Assembly (NCBI RefSeq): GCF_028858725.1
Contig: NC_084773.1
Span: 18,484,850-18,548,849, forward strand
From: Colius striatus
Taxonomy: Eukaryota > Chordata > Aves > Coliiformes > Coliidae
Length of the DNA stretch: 64,000 bases
Direction: 5' to 3'
Part shown: piece by piece, positions 41,701 to 51,000 of the stretch
How the letters are laid out: each line of letters begins with the position of its first letter
Numbering within the stretch: the stretch's first letter is position 1
The notes under the pieces: generated by a model
What the model was told of the DNA's origin: nothing
The model's database searches: none
What the model saw: only the letters and a program-made list of their open reading frames with translations
Translations under genes and position numbers: made by a program

Positions 41701-43792
41701 TACAGCTACAAGTCCAGTTGTGCCAGCATGTAGAAAGCAGACTTGAACGTGTGTGTATTGTACAGCCACTAGAGGGGTACAAAGACCTACAGAGGCTTAG
41801 CACACATATAGCACATTTGGGAAACACATTAACATAACTAGGCCTTTAAAGATGATATTTATTTCTGTACTTATCCATACTTTCAGATTAATTCACACCC
41901 TTTTTGTACCTTGGACTAAACAGTAGAAATATTGTCTAGATCTACATAGTGATATAGGTAGAAAAGTAACTATTTCATTACATACATGTATAAACAGTGG
42001 GTTTTTGGTCATACCTATCTCTTCTACTAAAGGTTTTGCAGATCTTGATTTCTTTGGTGCTAAAAGAGATGTCAGCATGTCCAGTCCCTCAAAATATTGG
42101 CCAGGGATCTCCTTAGGTAACTGAATTGTAAAAGTTCCTTAAAGGAAAGTCAGAATATAGTTATTGCATTAAAACAGCCAAGACAAACAAAAATACACAT
42201 ATTTCCTCTAACAATGAAGGCTCACAGAAACTGGGACACATGCAGATACCATTTTATTATGCATCAATGCTTGTTTTCAACTTCACAAGTTTCACCAAAA
42301 TCAAAGATTCTAATGACAAAGGATGAAAGAGAATATTAAATCAGTTATAGTCTCTGGACTCATGTAAACAAAAGCCAACTGAATACAAGCTTTATCTTCT
42401 TTTTAATACTTCCATCAAACAAGCAGGTGATAGAAGACCATAGGAAACTACATTCAGCAATGTGATTATTGTCTTAACTCAGGCACATAATAAAGGCTTT
42501 GCAGGCAGTAACTCACAGGTTTTATTACCTGTTTTTTTAATGAACATGTTCATTCCAGAAGGCCACATTTCATTCCAGAAATACCTTTCACCTAAAGGTG
42601 TGGAGAAAAACCATCTTCTCTCTTAAAAGGTAGCCAAGACAATCCCTCAGGATCATCTCACTTCTGCTCAGCACTACCTGACTTCTTTGAAGATTTACCA
42701 CACTAATGATCTTGGTACAGTAACATATCTAGCCCCCACAGGGCTCGAAGAGAAATTAAATGTATTTTTTCATTATTAGGACAGTTTTGAACAGATTCTT
42801 TGTGTTTAAGGATGGTCTAAGTACATACAATAAATTCTAAGTAAGATTTTTTGTATTACACATTAGAAGTTGTGATAAAAAAGTTTTAAAAGGATAAAAA
42901 GCACAGGAGAAACTTTACATTTATTTCTAGTATTGTATACTTCATTGAAATTTTACACAGTTCCAGCACAACAGAGTATAAATTATTGAAGACTTAGTAG
43001 AACTTTTAGTGACACATATATTAATAAAATGAACTAATACCTTTGTCTGTATTATAAGATGCTTTTTCTCTGCCATCTTCTACAATTCTCCCAGGAAGTG
43101 TCAATCTGTGGGCAAAAAATTAGATGCCTCATTGAATGCCTGACTGATTCTGCAACTTAACATCTCAGCCTGTAAAAATGCAAGGCACATTCCAAAAGCA
43201 GCACAAAGGATTTAACTCCAAGACTCCTTTTGATAGTAATGGAAGTCATGCAGTTAAATCCCCACATTCTTGAAATCCCTAACTACTGCCACAAGAGATC
43301 AGCATCTGAGATAGTGAAAAATAGTGACTCCTGGTTTCCCAGCTTTGACAAGGTCATAACCACCACAGAGATGATGCTCTTGGCACTATGTGGAACACTT
43401 GGAAGATTCTGCAATTTAAAAATCTATCGTAAATTTAGAAAAGTGTTTATTTCAGCTCCCTTTAATGTGATTTAATGCCAGAAACAAAACTCCATAAACA
43501 CAATTCTTTGCACTAAATGAGTTGTGTGCAGTCAATAGTATAAAAACCGCAAATGAGGAATGTTCTGAGGGGATCAAAGTGAAGTTCATTCTCTACTGAC
43601 TTTTCTGTGTTTTGTGAAGTTCTTTATTTAAAAAAATCCCTCCACTTACCTGAGAAAATATGGCTTAGCATAAAACTTAAAATCTTCCCCTTCAAAGTAT
43701 ACGTCAAACTCTGAAGCTCTGGCATATGGTACTTTGATTATTATTGTAAGAAAATCTGGATCCTGAGTCAGTTCAAAAGCTGGAGTTATCAT
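2058..43792 (-). CDS. SHQ1: SHQ1, H/ACA ribonucleoprotein assembly factor (complete CDS, 11 coding exons)
   Basis: SHQ1 chaperones dyskerin (the pseudouridine synthase of H/ACA snoRNPs and telomerase RNP) before RNA loading, in cytoplasm and nucleoplasm; this is family knowledge. The coding exons are 43792-43650, 43105-43041, 42137-42015, 41380-41232, 40888-40776, 40213-40086, 31887-31733, 30275-30222, 27735-27612, 20783-20663 and 2706-2058. They total 1824 nt with every phase matching, giving 607 aa against 577 in human. Residues 1 to about 95 form the N-terminal CS/HSP20-like domain. An acidic linker follows at about 111-130 ([14 protein letters not shown]). The helical SHQ1-specific domain that binds dyskerin spans roughly 160-430. 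A Ser/Asp/Glu-rich tail lies at about 450-482. The start was chosen because [15 protein letters not shown] aligns with the human N-terminus and the ATG has A at -3. Ten introns are GT-AG in type except intron 8, which has a GC donor. Identity rests on recalled human sequence, not a search. Confidence 0.96.
3408..3434 (+). other. G-quadruplex motif
   Basis: Four runs of at least four G (3408-3411, 3413-3418, 3423-3426, 3431-3434) are separated by loops of 1, 4 and 4 nt. This is a textbook intramolecular G4 on the plus strand, which is the template strand for SHQ1. A TATAAA follows immediately but has no associated gene. Confidence 0.75.
5405..5425 (+). repeat. Possible CR1 3' tail relic
   Basis: CTTTCTATGATTCTATGAC resembles the octamer-repeat tail that ends avian CR1 copies. 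The upstream 100 bp does not show a recognisable CR1 body, so this may be an eroded copy or chance. Confidence 0.25.
10655..10858 (+). mobile_element. CR1 LINE 3' end, 5'-truncated
   Basis: About 200 bp matching the avian CR1 3' UTR. Landmarks are GAGCTGCCCAGGGAGGGTGT, CAAACCTGCCTGGACACGTT, CTGTGCCCCCTGATCACAGG, GCTTTAGCAGGGGGGTGGGC, AGAGGTCCCTCCCAGCC, and a final CATTCTGTGATTCTGTGA octamer tail. Severe 5' truncation is normal for CR1. It is inserted in SHQ1 intron 10, antisense to the gene. Confidence 0.93.
13340..13560 (+). repeat. Ancient tRNA-derived CORE-SINE relic
   Basis: The head GTGATCTAAGGACTAAGAGC resembles the tRNA-like GTGGTCTAGTGGNTAGAGC start of amniote CORE-SINEs. CATCTGGGTTCTCC follows (B-box region). 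The middle contains AAATTCATAAGCCCTTATCT and TAGGGAAAATGATAGCATCT (compare TAAAATGGGGATAATAGCA). The order of blocks fits a full-length, strongly diverged copy. Confidence 0.5.
20663..20783 (-). CDS. SHQ1: SHQ1 coding exon 10
   Basis: A 121-nt exon with acceptor GTATTTCCAG and donor GCAA|GTAAGTT. It encodes [20 protein letters not shown], then [20 protein letters not shown], near-identical to human over the same span. Ends in phase 2; the following 18-kb intron is the longest in the gene. Confidence 0.95.
21679..21696 (+). repeat. Poly(A) tract, A18
   Basis: Eighteen uninterrupted A residues, likely length-polymorphic. No processed pseudogene or SINE body precedes it. Confidence 0.9.
21859..21876 (+). 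repeat. (GA)9 microsatellite
   Basis: Nine perfect GA dinucleotides preceded by A7. Read in SHQ1 sense it is a (TC)n pyrimidine tract, but it is about 1.1 kb upstream of the exon 10 acceptor. Confidence 0.9.
22630..23443 (+). mobile_element. CR1 LINE fragment, about 0.8 kb (ORF2 C-terminal remnant plus 3' UTR)
   Basis: The sequence starts in GACATGGACAGGCTGGATCG and continues with AGGTTCAATAAGGCCAAGTG. It includes a decayed reverse-transcriptase C-terminal segment (frames reading [20 protein letters not shown] and SYEEWLREL). It ends with AAGATCTTTTCCAACCATAA then GGATTCTATGAT, a CR1 tail. Frameshifts and stops break the ORF, so it is a dead copy. Antisense to SHQ1, in intron 9. Confidence 0.93.
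27612..27735 (-). CDS. SHQ1: SHQ1 coding exon 9
   Basis: A 124-nt exon with acceptor CTCATACACAG and donor TAG|GTAAG. It encodes [20 protein letters not shown], then [21 protein letters not shown], the conserved [16 protein letters not shown] core of the SHQ1 domain. Phase 0 in, phase 1 out. Confidence 0.95.
27736..30221 (-). other. SHQ1 intron 8 (about 2.5 kb, GC-AG)
   Basis: Begins with GCAAGT at 30221-30216 and ends with ATACACAG before exon 9. An 11-bp inverted repeat (ATATATCCACA at 29825-29835, TGTGGATATAT at 29901-29911) lies near its 5' end. No repeat family or exon was recognised. Confidence 0.85.
30222..30275 (-). CDS. SHQ1: SHQ1 coding exon 8 (54 nt, GC donor)
   Basis: A 54-nt exon, phase 0 at both ends. 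It encodes [18 protein letters not shown], aligned without gap to human VESAWNIRKLSPTLCWFE. The acceptor is AAAATCAG. The donor reads GAG|GCAAGT: a GC instead of GT, with an otherwise perfect U1 match. No nearby GT donor keeps the protein alignment. Confidence 0.92.
30276..31732 (-). other. SHQ1 intron 7 (about 1.5 kb)
   Basis: GT-AG intron containing a tRNA-derived SINE relic at about 30725-30850. Nothing else was recognised. Confidence 0.85.
30725..30850 (+). repeat. Ancient tRNA-derived CORE-SINE/MIR-like element
   Basis: Reads GTAGTGTGGTCTAGTGGGAT, GACTAGAGC, AAGCCAGGAAGCC, ATAATCCTGGCACTAGT and GATTTGTGTGGCCTAAATGT. These correspond in order to the tRNA head, B-box region and core (TGTGTGACCTTGGGCAAG) of MIR/AmnSINE-type elements. 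Head and core are clear, the 3' tail is not. Confidence 0.6.
31733..31887 (-). CDS. SHQ1: SHQ1 coding exon 7
   Basis: A 155-nt exon with acceptor TTTTTATAG and donor AAT|GTAAGTT. It encodes [20 protein letters not shown], then [20 protein letters not shown], an amphipathic-helix segment of the SHQ1-specific domain. Ends in phase 0 and follows an 8.2-kb intron. Confidence 0.94.
31888..40085 (-). other. SHQ1 intron 6 (about 8.2 kb)
   Basis: GT-AG intron with AT-rich sequence, short homopolymers (T11 near 32477-32488, T9 near 34488) and a pyrimidine-rich patch around 35160-35350. No CR1, SINE or exon was recognised. Confidence 0.8.
40086..40213 (-). CDS. SHQ1: SHQ1 coding exon 6
   Basis: A 128-nt exon with acceptor TTTTTCTAG and donor TTAG|GTAAG. 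It encodes [19 protein letters not shown], then [20 protein letters not shown]. The FFEDEAI and PWW residues are the conserved landmarks; the second half is more variable than in human. A second AG two bases downstream of the chosen acceptor would break the LADFF match and was not used. Confidence 0.93.
40776..40888 (-). CDS. SHQ1: SHQ1 coding exon 5
   Basis: A 113-nt exon with acceptor TCCTATTTGCAG and donor CCT|GTAAGTG. It encodes [20 protein letters not shown], then [18 protein letters not shown], which matches the human block upstream of the helical SHQ1 domain. Ends in phase 2. Confidence 0.94.
41232..41380 (-). CDS. SHQ1: SHQ1 coding exon 4
   Basis: A 149-nt exon with acceptor ATATATACAG and donor CAG|GTAGATG. 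It carries the Glu-rich linker ([15 protein letters not shown]) and the highly conserved [17 protein letters not shown] block, nearly identical to human. Ends in phase 0. Confidence 0.95.
41507..41533 (+). repeat. Short tandem duplication, 14-bp unit
   Basis: ACTGGGTCATACAG is repeated almost twice in tandem inside SHQ1 intron 3. Small and probably a local slippage event. Confidence 0.7.
42015..42137 (-). CDS. SHQ1: SHQ1 coding exon 3
   Basis: A 123-nt exon with acceptor TTTCCTTTAAG and donor TAG|GTATG. It encodes the end of the CS domain ([20 protein letters not shown]) and the conserved basic stretch [16 protein letters not shown] that links to the acidic segment. Phase 1 in and out. Confidence 0.94.
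43041..43105 (-). CDS. SHQ1: SHQ1 coding exon 2
   Basis: A 65-nt exon with acceptor TTTTTGCCCACAG and donor AAG|GTATT. It encodes [21 protein letters not shown], the middle of the CS domain. Phase 2 in and phase 1 out, matching both neighbours. Confidence 0.93.
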
Positions 43793-43832
43793 GATGAATC
43801 CAGCAGGAAAAGCAACCACTGGCTGTGTGGCC
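43650..43832 (-). CDS. SHQ1: SHQ1 first coding exon, with about 40 nt of 5' UTR
   Basis: Coding begins at 43792 and runs to 43650, ending in phase 2 at a CAG|GTAAGT donor. It encodes residues 1-47, the first strands of the CS domain ([18 protein letters not shown]). Upstream of the ATG, a TTTTGATAG|GG acceptor at 43833/43834 suggests the exon starts at 43832 and is joined to a non-coding exon in the CpG island near 46.05 kb. No in-frame stop lies in those 40 nt, so an N-terminal extension cannot be excluded, but the orthologous proteins start at this Met. Confidence 0.9.
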
Positions 43833-46048
43833 CTATCAAAAGAGGAAAACAAGAAAATATTACTGTAGTTTCCAACTTATGAGAGAAAACAGTATCTCTT
43901 CAAAATTCGTTAAGAAGATCATGTCAGATTTTCTCAAAATTATCTTCCACATGCTCAAGAAATAAAAACAACAACAGCAACAAAACCCAACATGTTATCA
44001 GGCATTTGCACCTTAAATGAAACAATTAAATGTAAATGAACACAAACATTTGAAGTACAGGAAGGCATCCATTATATTACATACACACAAAAAAACCCCA
44101 CATTAAATTCAGTCCTAGAACTTGTGAACATGGTGAAATAGTCCTTCCTTATGTTTAAATGGAACTTTTTGTGTTCCAGCTACATCCCATTACCCCCTGT
44201 CCTGTCACAGCAGAAAAGAGGGATGCCCCAACCTCCTGACATCCACCATTTAGATATTTGTAACTATTAATGAGATCCTTCCACAGTCTCCTCCAGACTA
44301 ACCAGCCCCAGGTCCCACAGCCCTTCCTCATAAGGAAGATGCTCCAGTCTCCTGATCATCTTGGTGGCCCTGTGCTGGACTGTCTCCAGAAGTTCCCTGT
44401 CCCTCTTGAGCTGGGGAGCCCAAAACTGGATGTTCAATGTGAACATGCTTATTATTCTGATTAGTTTGCAGGGTTTTCACAAATCTTGAAGAAATGTCCT
44501 AAAAATTTCACATTCCTTCTGAAGGGTCAAAGAAAACGTTTAACACAGTAGTTGTAGCTTAATTAAATTACCTAGAAGATACCTGGTATCTCCTTAACCA
44601 GGTGTTTTTAAGGAAAGTTTTGATGAACATCCATCACAACGATATGTGCACACACATGTGTATTTATTTAGCATGAGAGAAGACACTTATAAAGTACTAT
44701 TCAATTGATATACAACTTGATATGCCCTTCAGTATCTTCTAAATCTAAGATAATTGCTCAGGTTTAACTAAGAAGCCAGTTCTGGGGGATGGGGGTGGCA
44801 TGTACAAAGGATCATATGCTTTTGAAAACTAACTTTTTAAGACAAAAATTCTTTTTTTTAGAAAATACAAACCAGAATTAGTATCTGGGAAAGAGTCACT
44901 TTTCATTGACTTTCATAGTTACCTTTGTTAAACATCTTACAACTTATCATGAAACTTCACAAGTAAACATGGATCATTAGTCATTAATAGGACTAAATTA
45001 ACAGGTGAGCCATTTTTTCATGTATGTAATTCATAGGGGTAATCTACTACCATTGACAGGTATGAAAGACTTTAAACTCCTCCTTTCACTTCATCACTGA
45101 TGCCAGGGCAACATTCTCACCTTTTCCAGGCTGAGGTGCTGCCAGGTGCTTATGGAGTTGTAACTAAACAACTGCGAACCGATGCATGTTTCAGTGGACT
45201 TTCTTATGTAAGTTAAACATGTCATGCTGCATAACATGGGAAAAAGAGGTAACAAAATCCCAGTACCTCCAGTTTGAAGGTCAAAACCAGTTTAGACCCC
45301 TTGGGGGACGGTCTGCCAGCCTGCATTTTTAACTTCCCAAATCAGATGTTCGTAACACTTAGCAGCAGCCCCAAGGCCAGGCCCAGCTGCTCCCACTCTG
45401 GGAAGCTGCTGCACTTCTGGCATCCCTGGCACAACCTCACACTAACCTGGAGCTTCCCACACAAATCCCAGGTATTTCAAACCACAGCCTAGGGATGGTT
45501 GATACCTATCCCACAACACCACAACATTAATTCCCCAGGAGCACTTGCTACAATCTGAAGTAGCACGAAATAATGACACTCCTCAGCTGCTTCTGTAAAA
45601 AGGCCGCTATGCATTAAAGAGAAAAAAACCCACCCCCCCCAAATAACTAGCAGAACTAAACCATTTCTATTGCAGCAAGAGGCCGGCGGGAAGAGGGATA
45701 AACGTTCTGCTCTGCTTTCCCTGAAAGGTACTACAGTGAGATAGTTCCCCACACTGCTTGTTAAACTGGTCAAAAACCGACTTCCACGCCGTGCTGCGGG
45801 GCACACGAGAAACAGCCCGTCCGGCCGAACCCGCCACGACCGCGGCACAAGTGGAGAAGCCGCTAAGACCGCGGGGACGCCAATGAGGGGAGAAGGGACG
45901 AGCCGGTCTCCCAGCCAGCAGACCCGCACCACGGCCGAAGGCAGCGAACCGCCGCTACCCCACCGAGGCCTCTGAGGGGATGGAGCTGCCGGAGGAGGCG
46001 ACTGTCAGCAGGGGACCGCTGCTCTCCTCAGGCCGCGCCGCCACTCAC
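43833..46048 (-). other. SHQ1 5' leader intron (inferred)
   Basis: The sequence between the first coding exon and a GCG|GTGAGT donor at 46049/46048 in the CpG island would be the first intron, in the 5' UTR. It contains an antisense CR1 fragment. The splice is inferred from the two signals only. Confidence 0.5.
44150..44425 (-). mobile_element. CR1 LINE fragment, antisense
   Basis: About 270 bp matching the reverse complement of CR1. Landmarks are TTAGATATTTGTAACTATTA, ATGAGATCCTTCCACAGTCT, CCAGGTCCCACAGCCCTTCC, TCATCTTGGTGGCCCTGTGC, CTGTCTCCAGAAGTTCCCTG and TTGAGCTGGGGAGCC. These cover the ORF2 C-terminus and lack the 3' tail. In minus orientation it lies in sense with SHQ1. Confidence 0.9.
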
Positions 46049-46123
46049 CGCGCCCGCGCCGCCGTCCCGCGCCACGCCGCCGCCCGCCCTCACCGCGCGC
46101 GCGCGTGCCGCTGAGGCGGGGAC

Positions 46124-46133
46124 GCGCATGCGC
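46124..46133. promoter_or_regulatory. NRF1-type palindromic site
   Basis: GCGCATGCGC is a perfect core match to the NRF1 consensus (TGCGCATGCGCA). It lies within the SHQ1 CpG island, about 75-85 bp upstream of the inferred exon 1 donor. Confidence 0.6.
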
Positions 46134-46198
46134 GCGCAGCGCCGGCTGGGCGGGAACCAACTCCGCCCTCAGGGGCCGAGGCGCGGCCGGGCTCTACT

Positions 46199-46238
46199 CG
46201 GCTCGGCGCGGCGCGGCGCGGTGCGGTTCGGTTCGGCG
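46199..46238 (+). repeat. Imperfect CGGNN pentanucleotide tandem repeat
   Basis: Eight consecutive 5-bp units: CGGCT, CGGCG three times, CGGTG, CGGTT twice, CGGCG. GC-rich repeat at the upstream edge of the SHQ1 promoter; likely unstable. Confidence 0.8.
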
Positions 46239-46450
46239 GGGCCAGGCTGCCTCCCTCACCGACCGCTTTCCTCCTAAGGAAGAGAACCGAAACACAGCAG
46301 CGACAAATCAGCGGTGTCTGGGACGGGGAGCGGCAGAGGAAGCCTCCGCCACCGCTCCGGCCTGGCCTTCCCTCCCGCTCCCTCAGGGTTCGGGTCGCCC
46401 CGATCCCCGCCAGTGAGAGGGAATCTTCCCTCAGGTTCGCGCCACTGGCC

Positions 46451-49400
46451 TTGTGGTGATAAGGTGGGCCAAAAGTGATGATATGGTGGGCCAGAAATTA
46501 AAGGTAAATCTAACGACCTCAAGAGACGAAAGCAGTATTAAGATACGATGCTAAGCCTTGACTACTGTCATCGTGATTGAAATTCAAGAATGCGGTGCTG
46601 CAGTGTGAAGTTTACCTACATAAGCTCAGCTCCTTTCCTTTCCTCTGTTACCTTTCCTCTGTGGTAACTGCAGACGTACCTAAAACTATAGGCATGGTCA
46701 CATACTGCTCCTTAAACATGACAGGATACCAAAAATAAATGGTGTGGCTCAGCTCGGAACAGAATAAATGCTTGTATGTCTTAATGCATGCAGTGAGAAC
46801 AAGGACTTGTGGAGAGGATGAGATGAAGAACTGAGTAAATAAGAATAGAAAGTTTTGATCAGATAATTTAAATGGAGGTGGTAAGGATAAAATGATTTCA
46901 AGAACCAACAAAGTGGAGGGCTGCAGATACAAAGTAAACAATGACCCCGTGGACCGTTGGAATTCCTAATGACATAAGTCTCTTCTAAGACAACAGATAA
47001 ATGCAAACAGGACTGACAAAGTGAATAGATGCACATCCTGCTGAATCAGAAGAAATACCGCATTAAGGAGAAAATGGTACAAGACAGCGAAAGAAATGCT
47101 AAAAGCAGAAAAGTTTGGTTTAATATTAATTTACTTCAAATACAGCACCTAATGTAGAATTGATGTTATTTTTCTGTCATTAGACTGTGAAAGGTACTCT
47201 GTTTCCAGATAATTCTCTACATTTTTAAATGCTACTGATTCTCTTCCTCTCCCTGCTTCCTATGAAATGCATTCAAATATTTGTCCTGGAGGGAAAAACC
47301 CCATAATTAGGTAATTAATGATAATGAAGGGGTTTTAAAAAAAACAATAGACAAGCAATCTTCTAGGCTGATAAAGATTGATTTTTCTTTCTGGAAGTCC
47401 ACTGAATATGACATTCCTTAATGAGAAACCATCTTCACTCTTGCACAGCACTGCACTGGCAGTTTAAATACTGCACAAAAAAGAAATATTTGCTTCAAAA
47501 CAGAGTAGTCGTCCCAATTCAATAAAATTGATGGATAGTTTTAATACTTGACCTAAACTTTCTTGTGTCCTACTTTTGTACATGCAGAAATTGAAGATAC
47601 GTGGCATGTAAAATGCACTTTGTATATTAAGAAATTAATGACATTTAATGTCAGATACTCATTTGACTTATACCAAGGCTTTGGCCAAGCCTTTAGAAAT
47701 TTGTAATGCATTTCTAGAGAACTTCAGCCTCAATTAACTTTTGGACCTTACCAATGTAATCTATAGTCAGAATGTTGGACAGGAAACTGAATTTTGAACC
47801 AGTAGGCACCATCTTCTCTGGGTGAGCTCAAATTTGCGTAAGACAAGTCTATGAAAGATAAGAAGTTCATCAGAGAATTTATTATTGTCTAACTGACACT
47901 TTCCAAGACTGCCTCAGAATTAGTTTTTTTAGAGGCTAAGAACTCAGCCTTTTTTGTCTGGTAATACTTTCTTTGTAAAAGAAATGTCAGTATGCTGATT
48001 TTAGTGAAGAAACTGGTGCATTAGCCATTCTGCTTTTCCATCCAAGTATGAAGGAGCTTCTCTAAGAAATATGTATTGCTTTCTTCTGTAAAAAGTATAG
48101 TGAGTTTTTTAGAACTGTAATGAAAAGATTTTATTTAGAACTGTAGGAATAGACTACTTGGTGCATCTTTCTGATGAAGAGATGAATTTGTCTGCTAGAT
48201 GTTTAACAGAGCACTGAAGAATGAAAATGCATTATCTTGTTTTGAGCAAGTAATTGGTAAAACCCGCTGGCCCTTTGAAAAATAGAAACATGAACCTTTA
48301 CAATTTACCAACACAATTGACTCTACGTGGTTAATAACAAGAAAATCTGACATAATCCCATGGATACAGTACATACTACATTCCAGAAATATTATTGGCA
48401 TGTACATAAAAATGGTAATCAGATACAAAATGCACATTTAGTTTAACAAGTAAAAAGAGGAATTAAACTGTTCCTCAACCCAGGAAATGAAGTAGGAGGA
48501 TTTCAATCAGAAACATACATCCCTGTGAAATACATTATGGAATACAGTGTGATACATAACTTTTCATTATCAGAATGATTAGTGCTATCATTTTTATAAA
48601 CAACTGGAAATAATTCTGTAATTGTCAAGAGTCAAGCTTTGCAAAAATTCCTGGTAAATGAGCAATGTCAATGATAATTGAGAGCTTTTCCTGAGATGTC
48701 ATTGCACATGTGAATAAAATTCATGGCATTCTTCCCTTGAACTCTGAAAACAAGTGAAAAACAAATATTTCAGCTCCTTTTGTCTAAGTGGCCTGAAGCA
48801 TTCCTCCCAACCTAGTGCATTTTCATCTGAGTTTCCTTTCCGTATAGATTTGATTTTCCAGGAGTTTATAATTCCTAGCAGTTTGACTTCCAGAACCACT
48901 GTGTTCATCATACCATATCTTCACAGCTCTATTTTTGCTCTTCCCTCTTGCAGATTGCCTTATCCAAAGATAGTGGAGCTTCTCATTTTGTTTCTCCAGG
49001 GGAGGGGAGGTTCCTGGATCACAAAGACCTTCTGTACTGTTTCAGATAAGAGCAACAACATGAGGCTCTAGAGGCAGGACGGTAGTCTTGGTAAGTTTGG
49101 GATCAAACTTGCAATAGTCTAGAATAAAATGGTAACAGAGATATAAATAAGTAATGTGTTCCTTAGCGTTACATTTGGTGATGCTACATGCCAGACGGAT
49201 GTCAGACTTGCATGGAAGTGGATGTATTTCCTTTTAAGATTTTCTCAAAATATAACTACACTTAAATTATTTTCTTAGAGAGCTACATGAAAATAAATGT
49301 ATGTTATAGTACAGGCCTCAGAGTGATTTGCCTTTTAACATACACCACGATGCTGTGATACTGTGTGCAGTACAAAATATGCACAACACACTTGGTATTG

Positions 49401-51000
49401 ATAAATTTGTTCAAGTCTAAAATATGTGAAGCTTTACTTAAGCTGGCTCTCACTGTTGTTTTAGATCCATGCCATTGGTTTGACGGAATATCTCAGTAGC
49501 CCTGTTACTGCCAAAATCAAACACATGTGAGAGTGCTGCAGATTCCACAGTGCTGGTTTGACGCTGTGCAATGTGGTTCTGTTTCAGCCCAGCAGTGGAA
49601 CCGGTTTGGTTTGAGCATGCACACTGGTGGCATGGAGGATATTTGCACAACTTAATATGGAAGAAAGTGGTGCAAGTAGGGAGGTAAGTGGTGCCTGACC
49701 ACAGCAACTAGGAAGGAAGTCTCTAAAAATCCCTTAGCATGGTTTTCAGGTTTCATAATGTTTACCTTGGTATTTTTATGCAGACATTGCTGCCACGTCT
49801 CCTACATGGGAACGAAATTTTATGGATAATATAAAATGACACATTGGTACAGGCTGAGGACTTCATGGGGTTGCTACTGGTACTCATGTTTTATGAAGTA
49901 TAAAGTTTGGTAGGGTTTTATTGTAGGACATTCTCAGAAAAGAGCATATGTTTATGCACTGTGGTTTTTCTGTAGTTTCTCATTTAGTACTGCTATTTTC
50001 TCTTAGCATGAGGTAATTTATATTTTTACATCTGCTAACAATCTGAGTTGGATGAAATTCTGAAACAGTCATCACTCATTGCATTTGCATTGGTACTAAG
50101 GTAAAGCACATTTTGGGGTACCCTTAGTGAAGGCCTGTATAAAAAGGCCAGGCTGCAGAGTTTCACTGCTATTTAAAGTAGTAAAGGACCAGCTCTTGGA
50201 GGATATATCCTAAAAGTAAACCTGACTTTCCAGAGTAGAGCTGTGCAGCAGGAGATTCACCCTTTTGCATGAGAGGCATCATTTACAGGTATGCTGATCC
50301 TTTACCTTGGCCAGGTCCAGGTCTGCAAGTTGAAGAGACTTTGTTCTGGCAGCCTGCATCGTTACCTGTCTCAAGTGCAACACCACTTCAGTGGCAGTCA
50401 GGATGGTTGTAGCACTGAGCATTTATTTTACAACTAACAGATCAAACATCCCCGCAGGGGTTGCGGGACATGATGAGAGCAGTGCTGGGCAGCAGCCTCA
50501 CAGCCCTCAGCAGTGTGGAGTCACTGCAATGCACAGCAGTCCCTGGGGCTGGAACTGGCCACGCGGCACGTGGCCACCTCAGTGCTGACACTGGCAGGGA
50601 TGCCTGAGGCTCCCCATTCCCTGCTCTCCCTGCTCCAAGGCTGGTGTTTTCATTCTTTGCACAGCTTACACTCCAGCCCTGTGGGGCAGCAAGAATATTT
50701 GTGTTTCTGTCATACTGTACATCTAAAGGTGAGCAATCAGGTTGCCAATTGAAGTGGGATTTCTGTGAAATTCAGTGTGGCCATCTCTGCTGATGTTGGC
50801 CTGAAGACCAGCTAGAATCAGTCATACAAAGGTAAGTCCAAAGCCTCCCAAGAGTAAGTGAATGCTTGCATTTTCTCACACCGCTACACATACGGCCATT
50901 TATACATCCTGTACAGCTTATACATCCCAGGTGGGATGGGAACAGTGTCGGGCAGGTTGTAAATTGGGGCTGCAGTTGGGGGGAAACGGGACCACTTTAC
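46451..51000. other. Spacer between SHQ1 and GXYLT2
   Basis: About 4.5 kb with no recognised gene, CR1 or SINE. The first 3.9 kb is AT-rich. From about 50380 the sequence becomes GC-richer, with an 8-bp hairpin around a CACGTG E-box at 50556-50576. Short open frames show no homology. Confidence 0.65.
50556..50576. promoter_or_regulatory. E-box inside a short hairpin
   Basis: TGGCCACG, loop CGGCA, CGTGGCCA form a perfect 8-bp stem, with CACGTG (MYC/USF-type E-box) at 50567-50572. It lies about 0.9 kb upstream of the GXYLT2 start in a GC-rich patch. Function is not shown. Confidence 0.3.

Larger units (their letters stand above)
45680..46450 (-). promoter_or_regulatory. CpG-island promoter of SHQ1
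   Basis: A sharp rise in G+C and CpG density, peaking at 46020-46260, sits 2.3 kb upstream of the SHQ1 ATG. It contains a GGGCGG box at 46148-46153, an NRF1-type palindrome at 46124-46133 and a GTGAGT donor in SHQ1 sense at 46048-46043. This fits a TATA-less housekeeping promoter with a non-coding exon 1 ending at 46049. The exact transcription start is not visible. Confidence 0.75.

Noticed and set aside
45489-45932. 147-codon minus-strand open frame upstream of SHQ1
   Set aside because: Partly in the CpG island and partly in the leader region. It has no recognised domain and no splice path into the SHQ1 frame.
46105-46416. 103-codon open frame in the SHQ1 CpG island
   Set aside because: GC-bias artefact on the opposite strand to SHQ1; Arg/Ala/Gly-rich composition with no domain.
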